This document shows positions 20,625 through 28,721 of a DNA stretch of 64,000 nucleotides, in pieces. Source of the stretch: Enterobacteriaceae bacterium RIT691 (lineage in GTDB: Bacteria > Pseudomonadota > Gammaproteobacteria > Enterobacterales > Enterobacteriaceae); assembly GCA_009668205.1 (NCBI GenBank), contig WJYM01000001.1, positions 682,001 through 746,000 on the forward strand, given 5' to 3'. How positions within the stretch are numbered: position 1 is the stretch's first letter; the number at the start of each line of letters is the position of its first letter. The notes under the pieces are model-generated. The model did no database searches. It saw only the letters and a list, made by a program, of their open reading frames with translations, and had not been told where the DNA came from. A program made the translations under genes and the position numbers.

Positions 20625-21380
20625 TTAAATCGTAAAGGTCATACCAATACGGTAGCGGGATTCCGCGATGCCATCTTCCCCTTCATAAAAGCCCTGTTTA
20701 TCCAGATAATCATATTCCACGTACGGGCTGAACCAGCTGTTCCATTTATAACGCAGGGTAAAAGCATTTTCCGTTGACCACGACTTATCGTTTTTATATT
20801 TATAATCATCATTAACGTGTTTGTACACCGTCCCCTGCCACAGCACATTCCATTGCGGATTGATTTTATAACCGAGATACAAATCCAGACGGTTCACACT
20901 GTCACGGTGCGATTCGCCCTCATCGTTACTGGTTTCATAGGTATTATAATCGTAGCGATAGCGTAAGCTGGTACTTAAATCCTGGGTGATTTTATAGTTC
21001 AGACGTAAATAAGGTCGAATTTGCGTGCCGCTGCTGCTCCAGTGATAAATACCCCCAGGCTGAAAACTCCAGTCATCACTTAACGGAATCGTGTAATTAG
21101 ACTCTATTTCGTTATAGTCTGTTTTGCTGTCACCGAATGAATGTGAGCCGTCTGATTTATCGGTTCCGTTATCGCCGCGACCGTTATTTTTATTGTTCTT
21201 GTTGTCGGTTTCGATGCTTGCCCACCAGCCCGTTTTCCAGCTCTGACTAACCTTGTAGCGCGATTCATAAGTATGACTGCCTTCCCGGTAGCCGCCACGG
21301 ACGTCAAAGGTCAGCGCCTGGCTGACGCAAGGATAAGCCGTTACCGCAGACAGTACTATCCCTAACCATTTTTTTTGCAT
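20625..21380 (-). CDS. KdgM-family anionic oligosaccharide porin
   Basis: Outer-membrane beta-barrel of the KdgM/NanC/OmpL family, which passes acidic oligosaccharides such as oligogalacturonates. 251 residues with a signal peptide ending SQALTF (about 23-25), alternating aromatic/polar strands and a C-terminal GMTFTI ending in the hydrophobic pattern used for barrel assembly. Loops are rich in Lys, Asn, Arg and Asp; one extracellular loop near residues 55-85 is long and Asn/Asp/Gly-rich. It diverges from an ExuT-like transporter followed by two lyases, so the cargo is probably a uronate oligomer. The precise substrate is not visible. Confidence 0.88.
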   Translation of the reverse strand: MQKKWLGIVLSAVTAYPCVSQALTFDVRGGYREGSHTYESRYKVSQSWKTGWWASIETDNKNNKNNGRGDNGTDKSDGSHSFGDSKTDYNEIESNYTIPLSDDWSFQPGGIYHWSSSGTQIRPYLRLNYKITQDLSTSLRYRYDYNTYETSNDEGESHRDSVNRLDLYLGYKINPQWNVLWQGTVYKHVNDDYKYKNDKSWSTENAFTLRYKWNSWFSPYVEYDYLDKQGFYEGEDGIAESRYRIGMTFTI

Positions 21381-21821
21381 GATTTATTCCATTTATATTT
21401 TTAATATGCCATTTCTCCCGAGCATTTAAGCCCTGGAGAAACAATTCCTTTCCGAACGGATAATATTCATTAAATAAAACAGATCACGCGAGTTATTGCG
21501 AAAATACGATCATCACCACAATTTTTATTGAAATAGTGTTTTGTTTTTATTTAAATGAAAAACAGATCATTTCCGACAATAACTAAAATAAAAACATTCA
21601 CGTTTGCTATGTATTTTTCAAAGAAAGCAAAATCGCCTTACAATCAGGCGTTAAAAAAATATATTCACACTGTTACCGTGGTTATTTACGGCATCTCAAC
21701 CCCAAGTATAAAACTGTGAGGGCTGTCATGCATGGCGGTCAAAAATTGCCATAGGATAAATGAAATTGCGTTTTATTTTAAAAACAACAAAATTTCAACT
21801 TACCCTACGGACGACGATGTC
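21381..21821. promoter_or_regulatory. Divergent control region of the polyuronate cluster (441 bp)
   Basis: Very AT-rich gap between the porin and transporter genes; it must hold both promoters. Notable parts: an imperfect operator-like repeat AAATGA-N8-TCATTT at 21553-21572, right half-sites of CRP type (CAGATCACG near 21479), and a small CGCCT/AGGCG hairpin near 21633-21649. I find no clear full KdgR box. An in-frame ATG at 21732 could start the transporter 30 codons earlier. Confidence 0.5.
21553..21572. promoter_or_regulatory. Candidate operator: inverted repeat in the porin/transporter gap
   Basis: AAATGA and TCATTT, 8 bp apart, midway in the divergent region. Its size suits a dimeric regulator, but no family can be named. 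Confidence 0.3.
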
Positions 21822-23081
21822 ATGAAGATAAAAAAACTGCGCTGGTATATTATTTCCCTGGTGATGCTCGGGACTATCATCAACTATCTGGCGCGCAGTA
21901 CGCTCGGCGTCGCCGCCCCGGAGATGATGAAAACCCTGCACCTTTCCAGCGAGCAATACTCGTGGATAGTCTCAGTGTTCCCTTTCACCTACGCCATCGG
22001 CGGCATTGCCTGTGGTTTCATCATCGATAAGTTTGGCCTGCGCATCAGCTTCGCGGTACTGGCGGCGCTGTGGTCACTGTGTAATATGCTGACCGCCCTG
22101 TTCAGTAGCTGGCTGCCCATCGCCTGCCTGCGCGGTGGTCTCGGCCTGACGGAAGCGGCGTTTAACCCGGCGGGGATGAAAGTGACCGCAGAGTGGTTCC
22201 CGGCCAAAGAGCGTGGGCTCGCGTGCGGGATTTACAGCCTCGGCACCTCGCTGGGTGCGATGCTGGCGCCGCCGCTGGTGGTGTGGGCGATCCTCAACTA
22301 CAACTGGGAAATGTCGTTCGTTGTCACCGGCGCACTGGGGATCCTGTGGAGCATTTTGTGGCTGGCCTGCTATCGTGCGCCGGAACAGCATCCGGCGCTT
22401 ATTCAGGCGGAGTATGACGACGTGCTGGCTGACCATAAACTGACCGGGACCACGGAAAAAGCGACGCTCGGTTCGATGATTAAAGATAAAAACCTGTGGG
22501 CGATTTCCCTGCCGCGCTTTATGGCCGATCCGGCCTGGGGCACCCTGCACTACTGGATGCCGCTGTATCTGGTGACCGTGCGTCATATGAACCTGAGTGA
22601 AATTGCTATGTTTGCCTGGCTGCCATTCCTGACCGCCGATTTAGGCTGCCTGGCCGCCGGGTATATCTCGAAATTTCTCAATAACCGCGGCGTGCATATC
22701 ATCAACGCCAAGCGCATCACCTTTACTTTTGCGGCGCTGCTGATGCTGGCGATGGCGGCAGTGGGCTACGTCGAAAACGTGTATGTGGCTATCGCCCTGT
22801 TCTGCATTGCCGGTTTTGCTCACCAGTGCCTGTCGATCACCGTCATCAGCATGTCATCGGATCTTTTCCCGAAACAGAAAGTCGCCACCGCCACCGGCTT
22901 TGCCGCCTTCACCGGCAGCATGGGCAACTTCGCCTTCAGCCTGTTCCTCGGCGCGATGGTCGCGGTGGTTGGCTACAATATGTTCTTCATTGGACTCGGG
23001 ATTTTCGATCTCATTGGCGCGGCGTTTCTGTGGTTGTTGATTAAACGTCCGACGGCGGCCTTTACGCCTGCCGTTGCCTGA
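21822..23081 (+). CDS. MFS hexuronate-type transporter (ExuT-like, anion:cation symporter family)
   Basis: Inner-membrane proton symporter related to hexuronate carrier ExuT. About 419 residues with twelve predicted helices. Signature blocks shared with ExuT include EWFPAKERGLACGIY (cytoplasmic loop 4-5 region), APPLVVWAI, and LPRFMADPAWGTLHYWMPL at the start of the second half. I start at MKIKKLRWYI by comparison with ExuT; the nearby ribosome site is poor, and an upstream ATG at 21732 remains possible. It is first in a plus-strand run with two lyase genes (26 and about 20 bp gaps). The likely cargo is unsaturated or oligomeric uronates made by the periplasmic lyase. Confidence 0.88.
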   Translation: MKIKKLRWYIISLVMLGTIINYLARSTLGVAAPEMMKTLHLSSEQYSWIVSVFPFTYAIGGIACGFIIDKFGLRISFAVLAALWSLCNMLTALFSSWLPIACLRGGLGLTEAAFNPAGMKVTAEWFPAKERGLACGIYSLGTSLGAMLAPPLVVWAILNYNWEMSFVVTGALGILWSILWLACYRAPEQHPALIQAEYDDVLADHKLTGTTEKATLGSMIKDKNLWAISLPRFMADPAWGTLHYWMPLYLVTVRHMNLSEIAMFAWLPFLTADLGCLAAGYISKFLNNRGVHIINAKRITFTFAALLMLAMAAVGYVENVYVAIALFCIAGFAHQCLSITVISMSSDLFPKQKVATATGFAAFTGSMGNFAFSLFLGAMVAVVGYNMFFIGLGIFDLIGAAFLWLLIKRPTAAFTPAVA

Positions 23082-23107
23082 TTTTTCCCGTTAATAAGGA
23101 TATCGAG

Positions 23108-24313
23108 ATGAAAGTTAAGCTTTTATTGTTGTCAGCGCTGCTGGGCTCCGCCCCGCTTTACGCGCAGGAAAGCGCCTGTCTGACCTATGACTGCGCGCAA
23201 ATGGCGGTGATTAAAACTCACCTCGCCGAGGGTGATACGACGATAGATCCGGCCTGGCAGGCTTTACAGGCGAAAGCCGACGCGGCGCTAACCCACCCGC
23301 CCTATTCGGTCACGGAGAAAAAGCTGCTGCCGGCCTCCGGGGATAAGCATGATTACTACAGCTTTGGTCCCTACTGGTGGCCGAATCCCAATACCAAAGA
23401 CCATCTGCCTTACGTGCGCAACGACGGGCACATCAACCCCTCCTCCAAAACGGACGATACCGATAGCGAGCGGCTGGTGCATTTCTCTGACGATGTACGG
23501 GCGTTAGCGCTGGCGGCGTATTACAGCGGCGAGGCAAAATATGCTCAGAAGGCCAGCACGCTGCTGCAAACCTGGTTTCTGAATAAAACCACGCGCATGA
23601 ACCCTAATCTGGATTACGCGCAGGCTATCCCTGGCGTCGTTGACGGACGCGGGATCGGCATTATCGACACCCGCGTGCTGATTGACGTGGCGGACAGCAT
23701 CGTGTTGCTGCACAACGCCAACGCCATTTCCGACCCGGATTTTAAACGCTATCAGCGCTGGTACAGCGACTACACCCACTGGCTGCGCACCAGCAAAAAC
23801 GGCCACGAAGAGGAAAACTGGTACAACAATCACGGTGCCTGGTACGACACGCAAGTCACCGCCTTTTCGCTGTTCAGCGGCGACAAAAAGCAGGCCGACC
23901 AGCAAATTGAGGTGTTTAAGCATCGTCATCTGATTTCGCAAATCAACAGCAACGGCGAGCTGTCCGCTGAACTGGAGCGCACCCGCTCATTCCATTACAC
24001 CAACTTTGCCCTCGCCGCCTATGCCCGGATGGGCCGATACGGCGAACAAACCGGCAACGATGTGTGGAATTTCCAGCTCGACAGCCGCACCACCAAAAGT
24101 GCCTTCGCGTTCATCAGTACCCAGGTGGGTAAACCCGCCAGCGAGTGGAAATACCCGGAGCTGAAATACACGCCGGAAGAGGCGATGGGCCCGATGCTCG
24201 CCGCTGCCCGCGCGTACAAGGATGCCACCTTTGTGCAAAGCGTCGAGATCCTCCGCAACGTGGACGCAAAGAATATCAACGTCCTGACGCCCGGCTCCGC
24301 GCTGGTCAGATAA
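23108..24313 (+). CDS. Periplasmic alginate-lyase-family polysaccharide lyase
   Basis: 401 residues with a clear signal peptide (cleavage near LYAQ, residue 20), so the enzyme acts in the periplasm. The mature part is an alpha/alpha-toroid lyase of the Alginate_lyase Pfam type. Conserved blocks are YSFGPYWWPNP (84-94), DGRGIGIIDT (179-188), NNHGAWYDTQ (240-249, carrying the likely catalytic His and nearby Tyr) and ELERTRSFHYTNF (288-300). Families PL5 and PL38 share this fold; activities include alginate and glucuronan, so substrate is open. It follows the transporter by 26 bp with AAGGATATCGAG ahead of the ATG. Its base composition is GC-rich like the chromosome, unlike the AT-rich control region. 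Confidence 0.85.
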   Translation: MKVKLLLLSALLGSAPLYAQESACLTYDCAQMAVIKTHLAEGDTTIDPAWQALQAKADAALTHPPYSVTEKKLLPASGDKHDYYSFGPYWWPNPNTKDHLPYVRNDGHINPSSKTDDTDSERLVHFSDDVRALALAAYYSGEAKYAQKASTLLQTWFLNKTTRMNPNLDYAQAIPGVVDGRGIGIIDTRVLIDVADSIVLLHNANAISDPDFKRYQRWYSDYTHWLRTSKNGHEEENWYNNHGAWYDTQVTAFSLFSGDKKQADQQIEVFKHRHLISQINSNGELSAELERTRSFHYTNFALAAYARMGRYGEQTGNDVWNFQLDSRTTKSAFAFISTQVGKPASEWKYPELKYTPEEAMGPMLAAARAYKDATFVQSVEILRNVDAKNINVLTPGSALVR

Positions 24314-24334
24314 TTCGTTCATGACAGGTAAATG

Positions 24335-26269
24335 ATGAAACAATTCACCGCCCAACAGATTGAAAACGCGCGCCAGAAAGTCACCCCGGAGATAATCCTG
24401 AGACTTATCGAGGGCAACCGCGAGGTTATCAACAATGACACGCTGGTTCCGCAAACCGGCTGCGCCACCTGGAACCACTATTTTTACTGTCCTGAACACA
24501 GTGTGCGCCTGCTTTGGGACCGACATTCGCCGAATAAACACCGCTGTCCGATCGATGGCGCGGTGTTTACCGGCGAACCCTACTACGGCGCCTGGTGGCG
24601 CTGGCTTAACGGGCTCAATGCCAAAGCCTGCTATGAGCTAGGGCTGCTTTGGTTATTAACGGACGACGCGCGTTATCTCAACAAAGTCATTGATATTCTG
24701 ATGCAATACGCCAGGTACTACCCTGATTACGAGGAGCATGGCGGCATCCCCTACAATGGCCCAGGTAAAGCCAATGCGCAGACGCTCTGTGAAGCCAACT
24801 GTCATGCGGATTTCGCCCGCGGGTTCGATATCGTCAGCGCAGTATTAACCGCCGAACAGCATGAGTATATTTCGCAACGCTTGCTACGCTGCGGGGCGGA
24901 TTTTCTGATGCAACATCGCAGCGATCAGATCCACAATCATGAAGTCAAAATCAACTCAACCATTGGGATAATCGGCATCCTGCTTGATGACCAGCGCTAT
25001 TTGAATTTTGCCGTGAACAGCCGCTACCGTCTGCGGTATCAATTGGAGCATGCACGGTTGCCCGGCGGCCTGTGGTTTGAAGGGTCACTGCATTATCACT
25101 ATTACGCCCTTCAGGGATTTATGGCCTTTGAAAAATTCGCCCAGCACAGTGCCTGGAGCCTGCTGGATGAGCCTTTCTACCCCGAGATGCTGTCGCTGCC
25201 GCTTACGCTGCTGATGCCAGATATGACGCTGCCCAAGGTGAATGATTGTGTTAACGGTCAGGAGAAACTGAGCCACGTTGATCTCTATGAATTTGCGTAC
25301 AGCTACTATGGGAAACACGCGTATGGCCAGCTGTTGACGCATCTCTACAGCGCCGCACCGCGTGATAACATTGATGCTCTTTTCTACGGCCTACCACTTC
25401 CCGAAAGGGCGTTAAGCGCTCCCGAGGGGAATGAGCACAACCCCGAGGCTGGATTCACGCTAATTCGCCCAACGCCAGGACGAACCGTGTGCATTAAACA
25501 TGGGCCCTATGGCGGTGAGCACGATCATTACGACAGGCTTAATCTTATCGTCTTCAACAACTACAGTGCGCTATTTCCGGATTTAGGCACCACGGGCTAT
25601 GGCGCTCCGCTGCATTATGGCTACTACAAAAATACATTTTCGCACAACACGCTGTGCGTCAATGGGCTCAACCAGCCTCCGGCACGCCCGCGGGTGATAG
25701 CTTATCAGTCACAGGAAAAAGAGACGCGTCTCATCACCGAGGTAGACTGGTGCAGCAACGCAACGTTACCCGACAGCAAAACGCGGGTGGAATGGGATGA
25801 CGAATCCTACCGGGATATCGTCTTTCGCCGCACTATTGTGGTGACTGAAAATCTGCTTATTGATAAATGGGACGTCGAAAATCCTCACTACCAGTGTGTT
25901 GATGCGGTCTACCACATCACTGCCTCGGCCATTCAGGCAACACCACCGACAGACGTCAGGATATGCTATCCCTACGTCATCCAGGCAACAGAGCAGCCAC
26001 TGAAGGGAAAAATTGAGGTCCGCTACCAGGCCGACATCCCGGTTTCTGTTACCTGTTTTTCAACCAACAATAGCGCATTAATCAAGGCCAAAGGGCCCAG
26101 TAACCCGTCGACGTCGATGATCGAATATCTGTTGCTGCGCAGTCACGATAAGCAATTTTCCGCTGTATTTGTCACTGATTTCACGGGCAATGGCAAAATC
26201 GATATTGTTAAAACCGAGGAAGCAATCACGGTCATCGATATGACATCAAACCAGCAATACCGCCTCTGA
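24335..26269 (+). CDS. Cytoplasmic heparinase II/III-family oligosaccharide lyase
   Basis: 644 residues without a signal peptide, so it probably finishes imported oligomers in the cytosol. Features (counted from the first of two ATGs): a cysteine pair FYCPEH...HRCPIDG (51-76), an alpha/alpha toroid with HNHEVKINS (201-209) and EGSLHYHYY (250-258), then a beta-sandwich with GGEHDHYDRLN (394-404) and SHNTLCVNG. This layout resembles PL12/PL15/PL17 exolyases, of which PL15 and PL17 act on alginate oligomers. Two ATGs are adjacent; the second sits 6 nt after AGG. The 3' end abuts a kdgF fragment, so the gene was probably followed by more pathway genes. Substrate unknown. Confidence 0.85.
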   Translation: MKQFTAQQIENARQKVTPEIILRLIEGNREVINNDTLVPQTGCATWNHYFYCPEHSVRLLWDRHSPNKHRCPIDGAVFTGEPYYGAWWRWLNGLNAKACYELGLLWLLTDDARYLNKVIDILMQYARYYPDYEEHGGIPYNGPGKANAQTLCEANCHADFARGFDIVSAVLTAEQHEYISQRLLRCGADFLMQHRSDQIHNHEVKINSTIGIIGILLDDQRYLNFAVNSRYRLRYQLEHARLPGGLWFEGSLHYHYYALQGFMAFEKFAQHSAWSLLDEPFYPEMLSLPLTLLMPDMTLPKVNDCVNGQEKLSHVDLYEFAYSYYGKHAYGQLLTHLYSAAPRDNIDALFYGLPLPERALSAPEGNEHNPEAGFTLIRPTPGRTVCIKHGPYGGEHDHYDRLNLIVFNNYSALFPDLGTTGYGAPLHYGYYKNTFSHNTLCVNGLNQPPARPRVIAYQSQEKETRLITEVDWCSNATLPDSKTRVEWDDESYRDIVFRRTIVVTENLLIDKWDVENPHYQCVDAVYHITASAIQATPPTDVRICYPYVIQATEQPLKGKIEVRYQADIPVSVTCFSTNNSALIKAKGPSNPSTSMIEYLLLRSHDKQFSAVFVTDFTGNGKIDIVKTEEAITVIDMTSNQQYRL

Positions 26270-26393
26270 CGAAGCTGTCAGAGCGGGCGATACGCTCTAT
26301 AAACAGCCCCATGTGATGCACGGCTGCGTGTGCCTGCAGGAAGGCACTCTGCTGGATACCTTCACACCGTTACGTGAAGATTTTCTGCAATAA
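26268..26393 (+). pseudogene. C-terminal remnant of a KdgF-like cupin gene
   Basis: A frame without a start reads AVRAGDTLYKQPHVMHGCV and CLQEGTLLDTFTPLREDFLQ before TAA at 26391-26393. This is the last strand set of a small cupin of the KdgF type, which opens the ring of 4,5-unsaturated uronates released by pectate, alginate and related lyases. About 37-41 of roughly 110 residues remain. The fragment begins inside the stop codon of the heparinase-like gene, so a deletion removed its start. It is not expressed as a cupin. The assignment rests on motif recall, not a search. Confidence 0.7.
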
Positions 26394-26397
26394 AGCA

Positions 26398-26424
26398 ATA
26401 AAAAAGGCCGCTTATTCAGCGGCC
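26398..26424 (-). terminator. Terminator of the sdh-suc operon
   Basis: On the minus strand GGCCGCTGAATAAGCGGCC is followed by TTTTTTATTG, a strong rho-independent terminator 54 bp after the sucD stop. Confidence 0.92.
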
Positions 26425-26470
26425 AACCATGTCGAAAACAGACATAAAGCTCCCCGTCCAGGGAGCAGAG
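26398..26470 (-). ncRNA. sdhX: Candidate SdhX (RybD) sRNA in the sucD 3' UTR
   Basis: In E. coli RNase E releases SdhX from the 3' UTR of sdhCDAB-sucABCD; it represses ackA and other genes. Here the short UTR holds three stem-loops: GCTCCC/GGGAGC (26449-26466), ATGTC/GACAT (26429-26445) and the terminator. Position and structure fit; I cannot verify the seed, and the 5' end is approximate. Confidence 0.45.
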
Positions 26471-26477
26471 AGGATCA

Positions 26478-27347
26478 TTACTTAATGATGGTTTTCAGCG
26501 CTTCGCCGATATCTGCCAGGCTGCGTACGGTTTTCACACCGGCCGCTTCCAGAGCTGCAAACTTCTCGTCAGCAGTCCCTTTCCCACCTGCGATAATGGC
26601 GCCCGCGTGGCCCATACGTTTGCCTTTCGGCGCGGTGACACCGGCGATATAGCCGACAACCGGTTTGGTCACGTGTTCTTTGATGTACGCAGCCGCTTCT
26701 TCTTCTGCGCTACCGCCGATCTCACCGATCATCACGATCGCTTCGGTCTGCGGATCTTCCTGGAACATCTTCAGGATATCGATGAAGTTAGAGCCTGGGA
26801 TCGGGTCGCCGCCGATGCCCACACAGGTGGACTGGCCGAAACCGTAGTCGGTCGTCTGCTTAACCGCTTCATAAGTCAGGGTACCAGAGCGGGAAACGAT
26901 GCCCACTTTGCCCGGCTTGTGAATGTGGCCTGGCATGATGCCGATTTTGCTCTGACCCGGGGTGATAACACCTGGGCAGTTCGGGCCAATCATGCGCACG
27001 CCAGCTTCGTCCAGCTTCACTTTCACGGTCAGCATATCCAGCGTTGGGATGCCTTCGGTGATGGTGATAATCAGTTTGATGCCTGCGTCGATAGCTTCCA
27101 GAATGGAGTCTTTGCAGAACGGAGCCGGAACGTAGATAACGGTGGCGGTTGCGCCAGTCGCTTCAACGGCTTCACGTACAGTGTTAAACACCGGCAGACC
27201 CAAATGTGTGGTGCCGCCTTTGCCTGGCGTTACGCCGCCAACCATGTTGGTGCCGTAAGCAATCGCTTGTTCAGAGTGGAAAGTCCCCTGGCTACCGGTA
27301 AAGCCCTGGCAGATAACCTTGGTGTTTTTATCAATTAAAATGGACAT
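26478..27347 (-). CDS. sucD: Succinyl-CoA synthetase subunit alpha SucD
   Basis: Forms a heterotetramer with SucC and makes succinate, CoA and ATP from succinyl-CoA in the TCA cycle. 289 residues: N-terminal CoA-binding domain ([15 protein letters not shown] near 16-30), and the phosphohistidine in [13 protein letters not shown] near residue 246. The ATG overlaps the sucC stop by one base (TAATG). Last gene of the sdh-suc operon. Confidence 0.98.
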   Translation of the reverse strand: MSILIDKNTKVICQGFTGSQGTFHSEQAIAYGTNMVGGVTPGKGGTTHLGLPVFNTVREAVEATGATATVIYVPAPFCKDSILEAIDAGIKLIITITEGIPTLDMLTVKVKLDEAGVRMIGPNCPGVITPGQSKIGIMPGHIHKPGKVGIVSRSGTLTYEAVKQTTDYGFGQSTCVGIGGDPIPGSNFIDILKMFQEDPQTEAIVMIGEIGGSAEEEAAAYIKEHVTKPVVGYIAGVTAPKGKRMGHAGAIIAGGKGTADEKFAALEAAGVKTVRSLADIGEALKTIIK

Positions 27348-28513
27348 TATTTCCCCTCCACTGCGTGAACGACCTGCTGAGCCGCATCGGTCAGACTTTT
27401 CGCTGCAATAATATTCAGGCCGCTGTCAGCCAATCTTTTCGCGCCGAGTTCGGCGTTGTTACCTTCCAAACGAACCACCACCGGTACGTTAACGCCGACT
27501 TCTTCAACTGCACCAATAATGCCGTCTGCAATCAGGTCACAACGTACGATCCCGCCGAAAATGTTCACCAGTACGGCTTTCACATTGTCGTCAGAGAGGA
27601 TGATTTTGAACGCTTCGGTCACGCGCTCTTTGGTCGCGCCGCCGCCTACGTCAAGGAAGTTAGCCGGTTCGCCACCGTGCAGCTTAACGATGTCCATGGT
27701 GCCCATTGCCAGGCCCGCACCGTTAACCATGCAACCGATGTTGCCATCCAGCGCCACGTAGTTCAGTTCCCACTGTGCAGCCTGCGCTTCACGCGGATCT
27801 TCCTGAGACTGGTCGCGCATTTCGCGCAGATCCGGCTGGCGGAACAGGGCATTGCCGTCCGCACCCAGTTTGCCGTCGAGGCAGATCAGATCGCCCTGCT
27901 TGGTGATCACCAGCGGGTTGATTTCGATCAGCGCCAGGTCGCGCTCCAGGAAGATGTTCGCCAGGCCCATGAAGATTTTGGTGAACTGCTGAACCAGTTT
28001 ACCTTCCAGACCCAGTTTGAATGCCAGCTCACGACCCTGGTACGGCATAGGACCGGCCAGCGGATCGATAGCCACTTTGTGGATCAGGTGCGGGGTTTCT
28101 TCCGCCACTTTTTCGATTTCCACGCCACCTTCGGTGGAGGCCATGAACACCACGCGACGGGAGCTACGGTCAACCACAGCGCCCAGGTAGAGTTCTTTTG
28201 CAATGTCGGTCGCCGCTTCAACCAGAATCTGGTTTACCGGCTGGCCGTTTGCATCCGTCTGGTAAGTGACCAGACGTTTGCCCAGCCAATGTTCGGCAAA
28301 CGCACGGATATCTTCTTTGCTGTTAACCACTTTTACGCCGCCCGCTTTACCGCGGCCGCCAGCGTGTACCTGGCACTTCACGACCCATGGGCCGGAACCG
28401 ATTTTAGAGGCCGCTTCTTCAGCTTCACGCGGAGTTGAGCAGGCATAGCCTACTGGCGCAGGTAAACCGTAGCGGGCAAACAGCTGTTTGGCCTGGTATT
28501 CATGTAAGTTCAT
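27347..28513 (-). CDS. sucC: Succinyl-CoA synthetase subunit beta SucC
   Basis: ATP-grasp subunit that binds nucleotide and succinate. 388 residues, matching E. coli, beginning [18 protein letters not shown], with the glycine-rich [12 protein letters not shown] (about 50-61). An upstream in-frame extension of 11 residues is rejected because the family starts at MNLHEY. It is separated from sucB by 208 bp that hold a repeat element and a hairpin, but remains in the same operon. Confidence 0.98.
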   Translation of the reverse strand: MNLHEYQAKQLFARYGLPAPVGYACSTPREAEEAASKIGSGPWVVKCQVHAGGRGKAGGVKVVNSKEDIRAFAEHWLGKRLVTYQTDANGQPVNQILVEAATDIAKELYLGAVVDRSSRRVVFMASTEGGVEIEKVAEETPHLIHKVAIDPLAGPMPYQGRELAFKLGLEGKLVQQFTKIFMGLANIFLERDLALIEINPLVITKQGDLICLDGKLGADGNALFRQPDLREMRDQSQEDPREAQAAQWELNYVALDGNIGCMVNGAGLAMGTMDIVKLHGGEPANFLDVGGGATKERVTEAFKIILSDDNVKAVLVNIFGGIVRCDLIADGIIGAVEEVGVNVPVVVRLEGNNAELGAKRLADSGLNIIAAKSLTDAAQQVVHAVEGK

Positions 28514-28539
28514 GCGTTCTATCCACTTTTCAGGTATGC

Positions 28540-28656
28540 CCGTCATATTTCAAGCTGCATGTACGTTGGCTTCTCGCTTACCCCAGTCACTTACTTTAGT
28601 AAGCTCCTGGGGATTCGCTGCGGCACCGCCTTCCTGCAACTCGAACTATTTAGGGC
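28540..28656. repeat. MITE-like dispersed enterobacterial repeat in the sucB-sucC gap
   Basis: About 117 bp with imperfect terminal inverted repeats (TTCAAGCTGCA near 28549 against TGCAACTCGAA near 28635) and an inner stem CCCCAG...CTTAC/GTAAG...CTGGGG (28581-28612). I recognise it as a non-coding repeat common between genes in Enterobacter and Klebsiella relatives. The transcript would fold into one long hairpin. Confidence 0.6.
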
Positions 28657-28674
28657 AGAATCGTTATCATTTTA

Positions 28675-28700
28675 CCTCCGGGCCGAAACCGACCCGGAGG
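28675..28700. other. Stem-loop just downstream of sucB
   Basis: CCTCCGGG and CCCGGAGG pair around a 10-nt loop, 21 bp after the sucB stop, without a clear U-tract. Likely a message-stabilising or REP-like structure within the operon. Confidence 0.5.
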
Positions 28701-28721
28701 ACAGGTGATACTTCTTTATTT

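Noticed and set aside
21541-21600. Possible KdgR operator in the porin/transporter gap
   Set aside because: TGAAA-type half sites occur, but no full symmetrical KdgR box could be drawn; the region is too AT-rich for a partial match to mean much.
27365-28438. 357-codon plus-strand frame opposite sucC
   Set aside because: Antisense shadow of a highly conserved gene; no recognisable domain and rich in His/Gln/Phe as expected from reverse reading of GC-biased codons.
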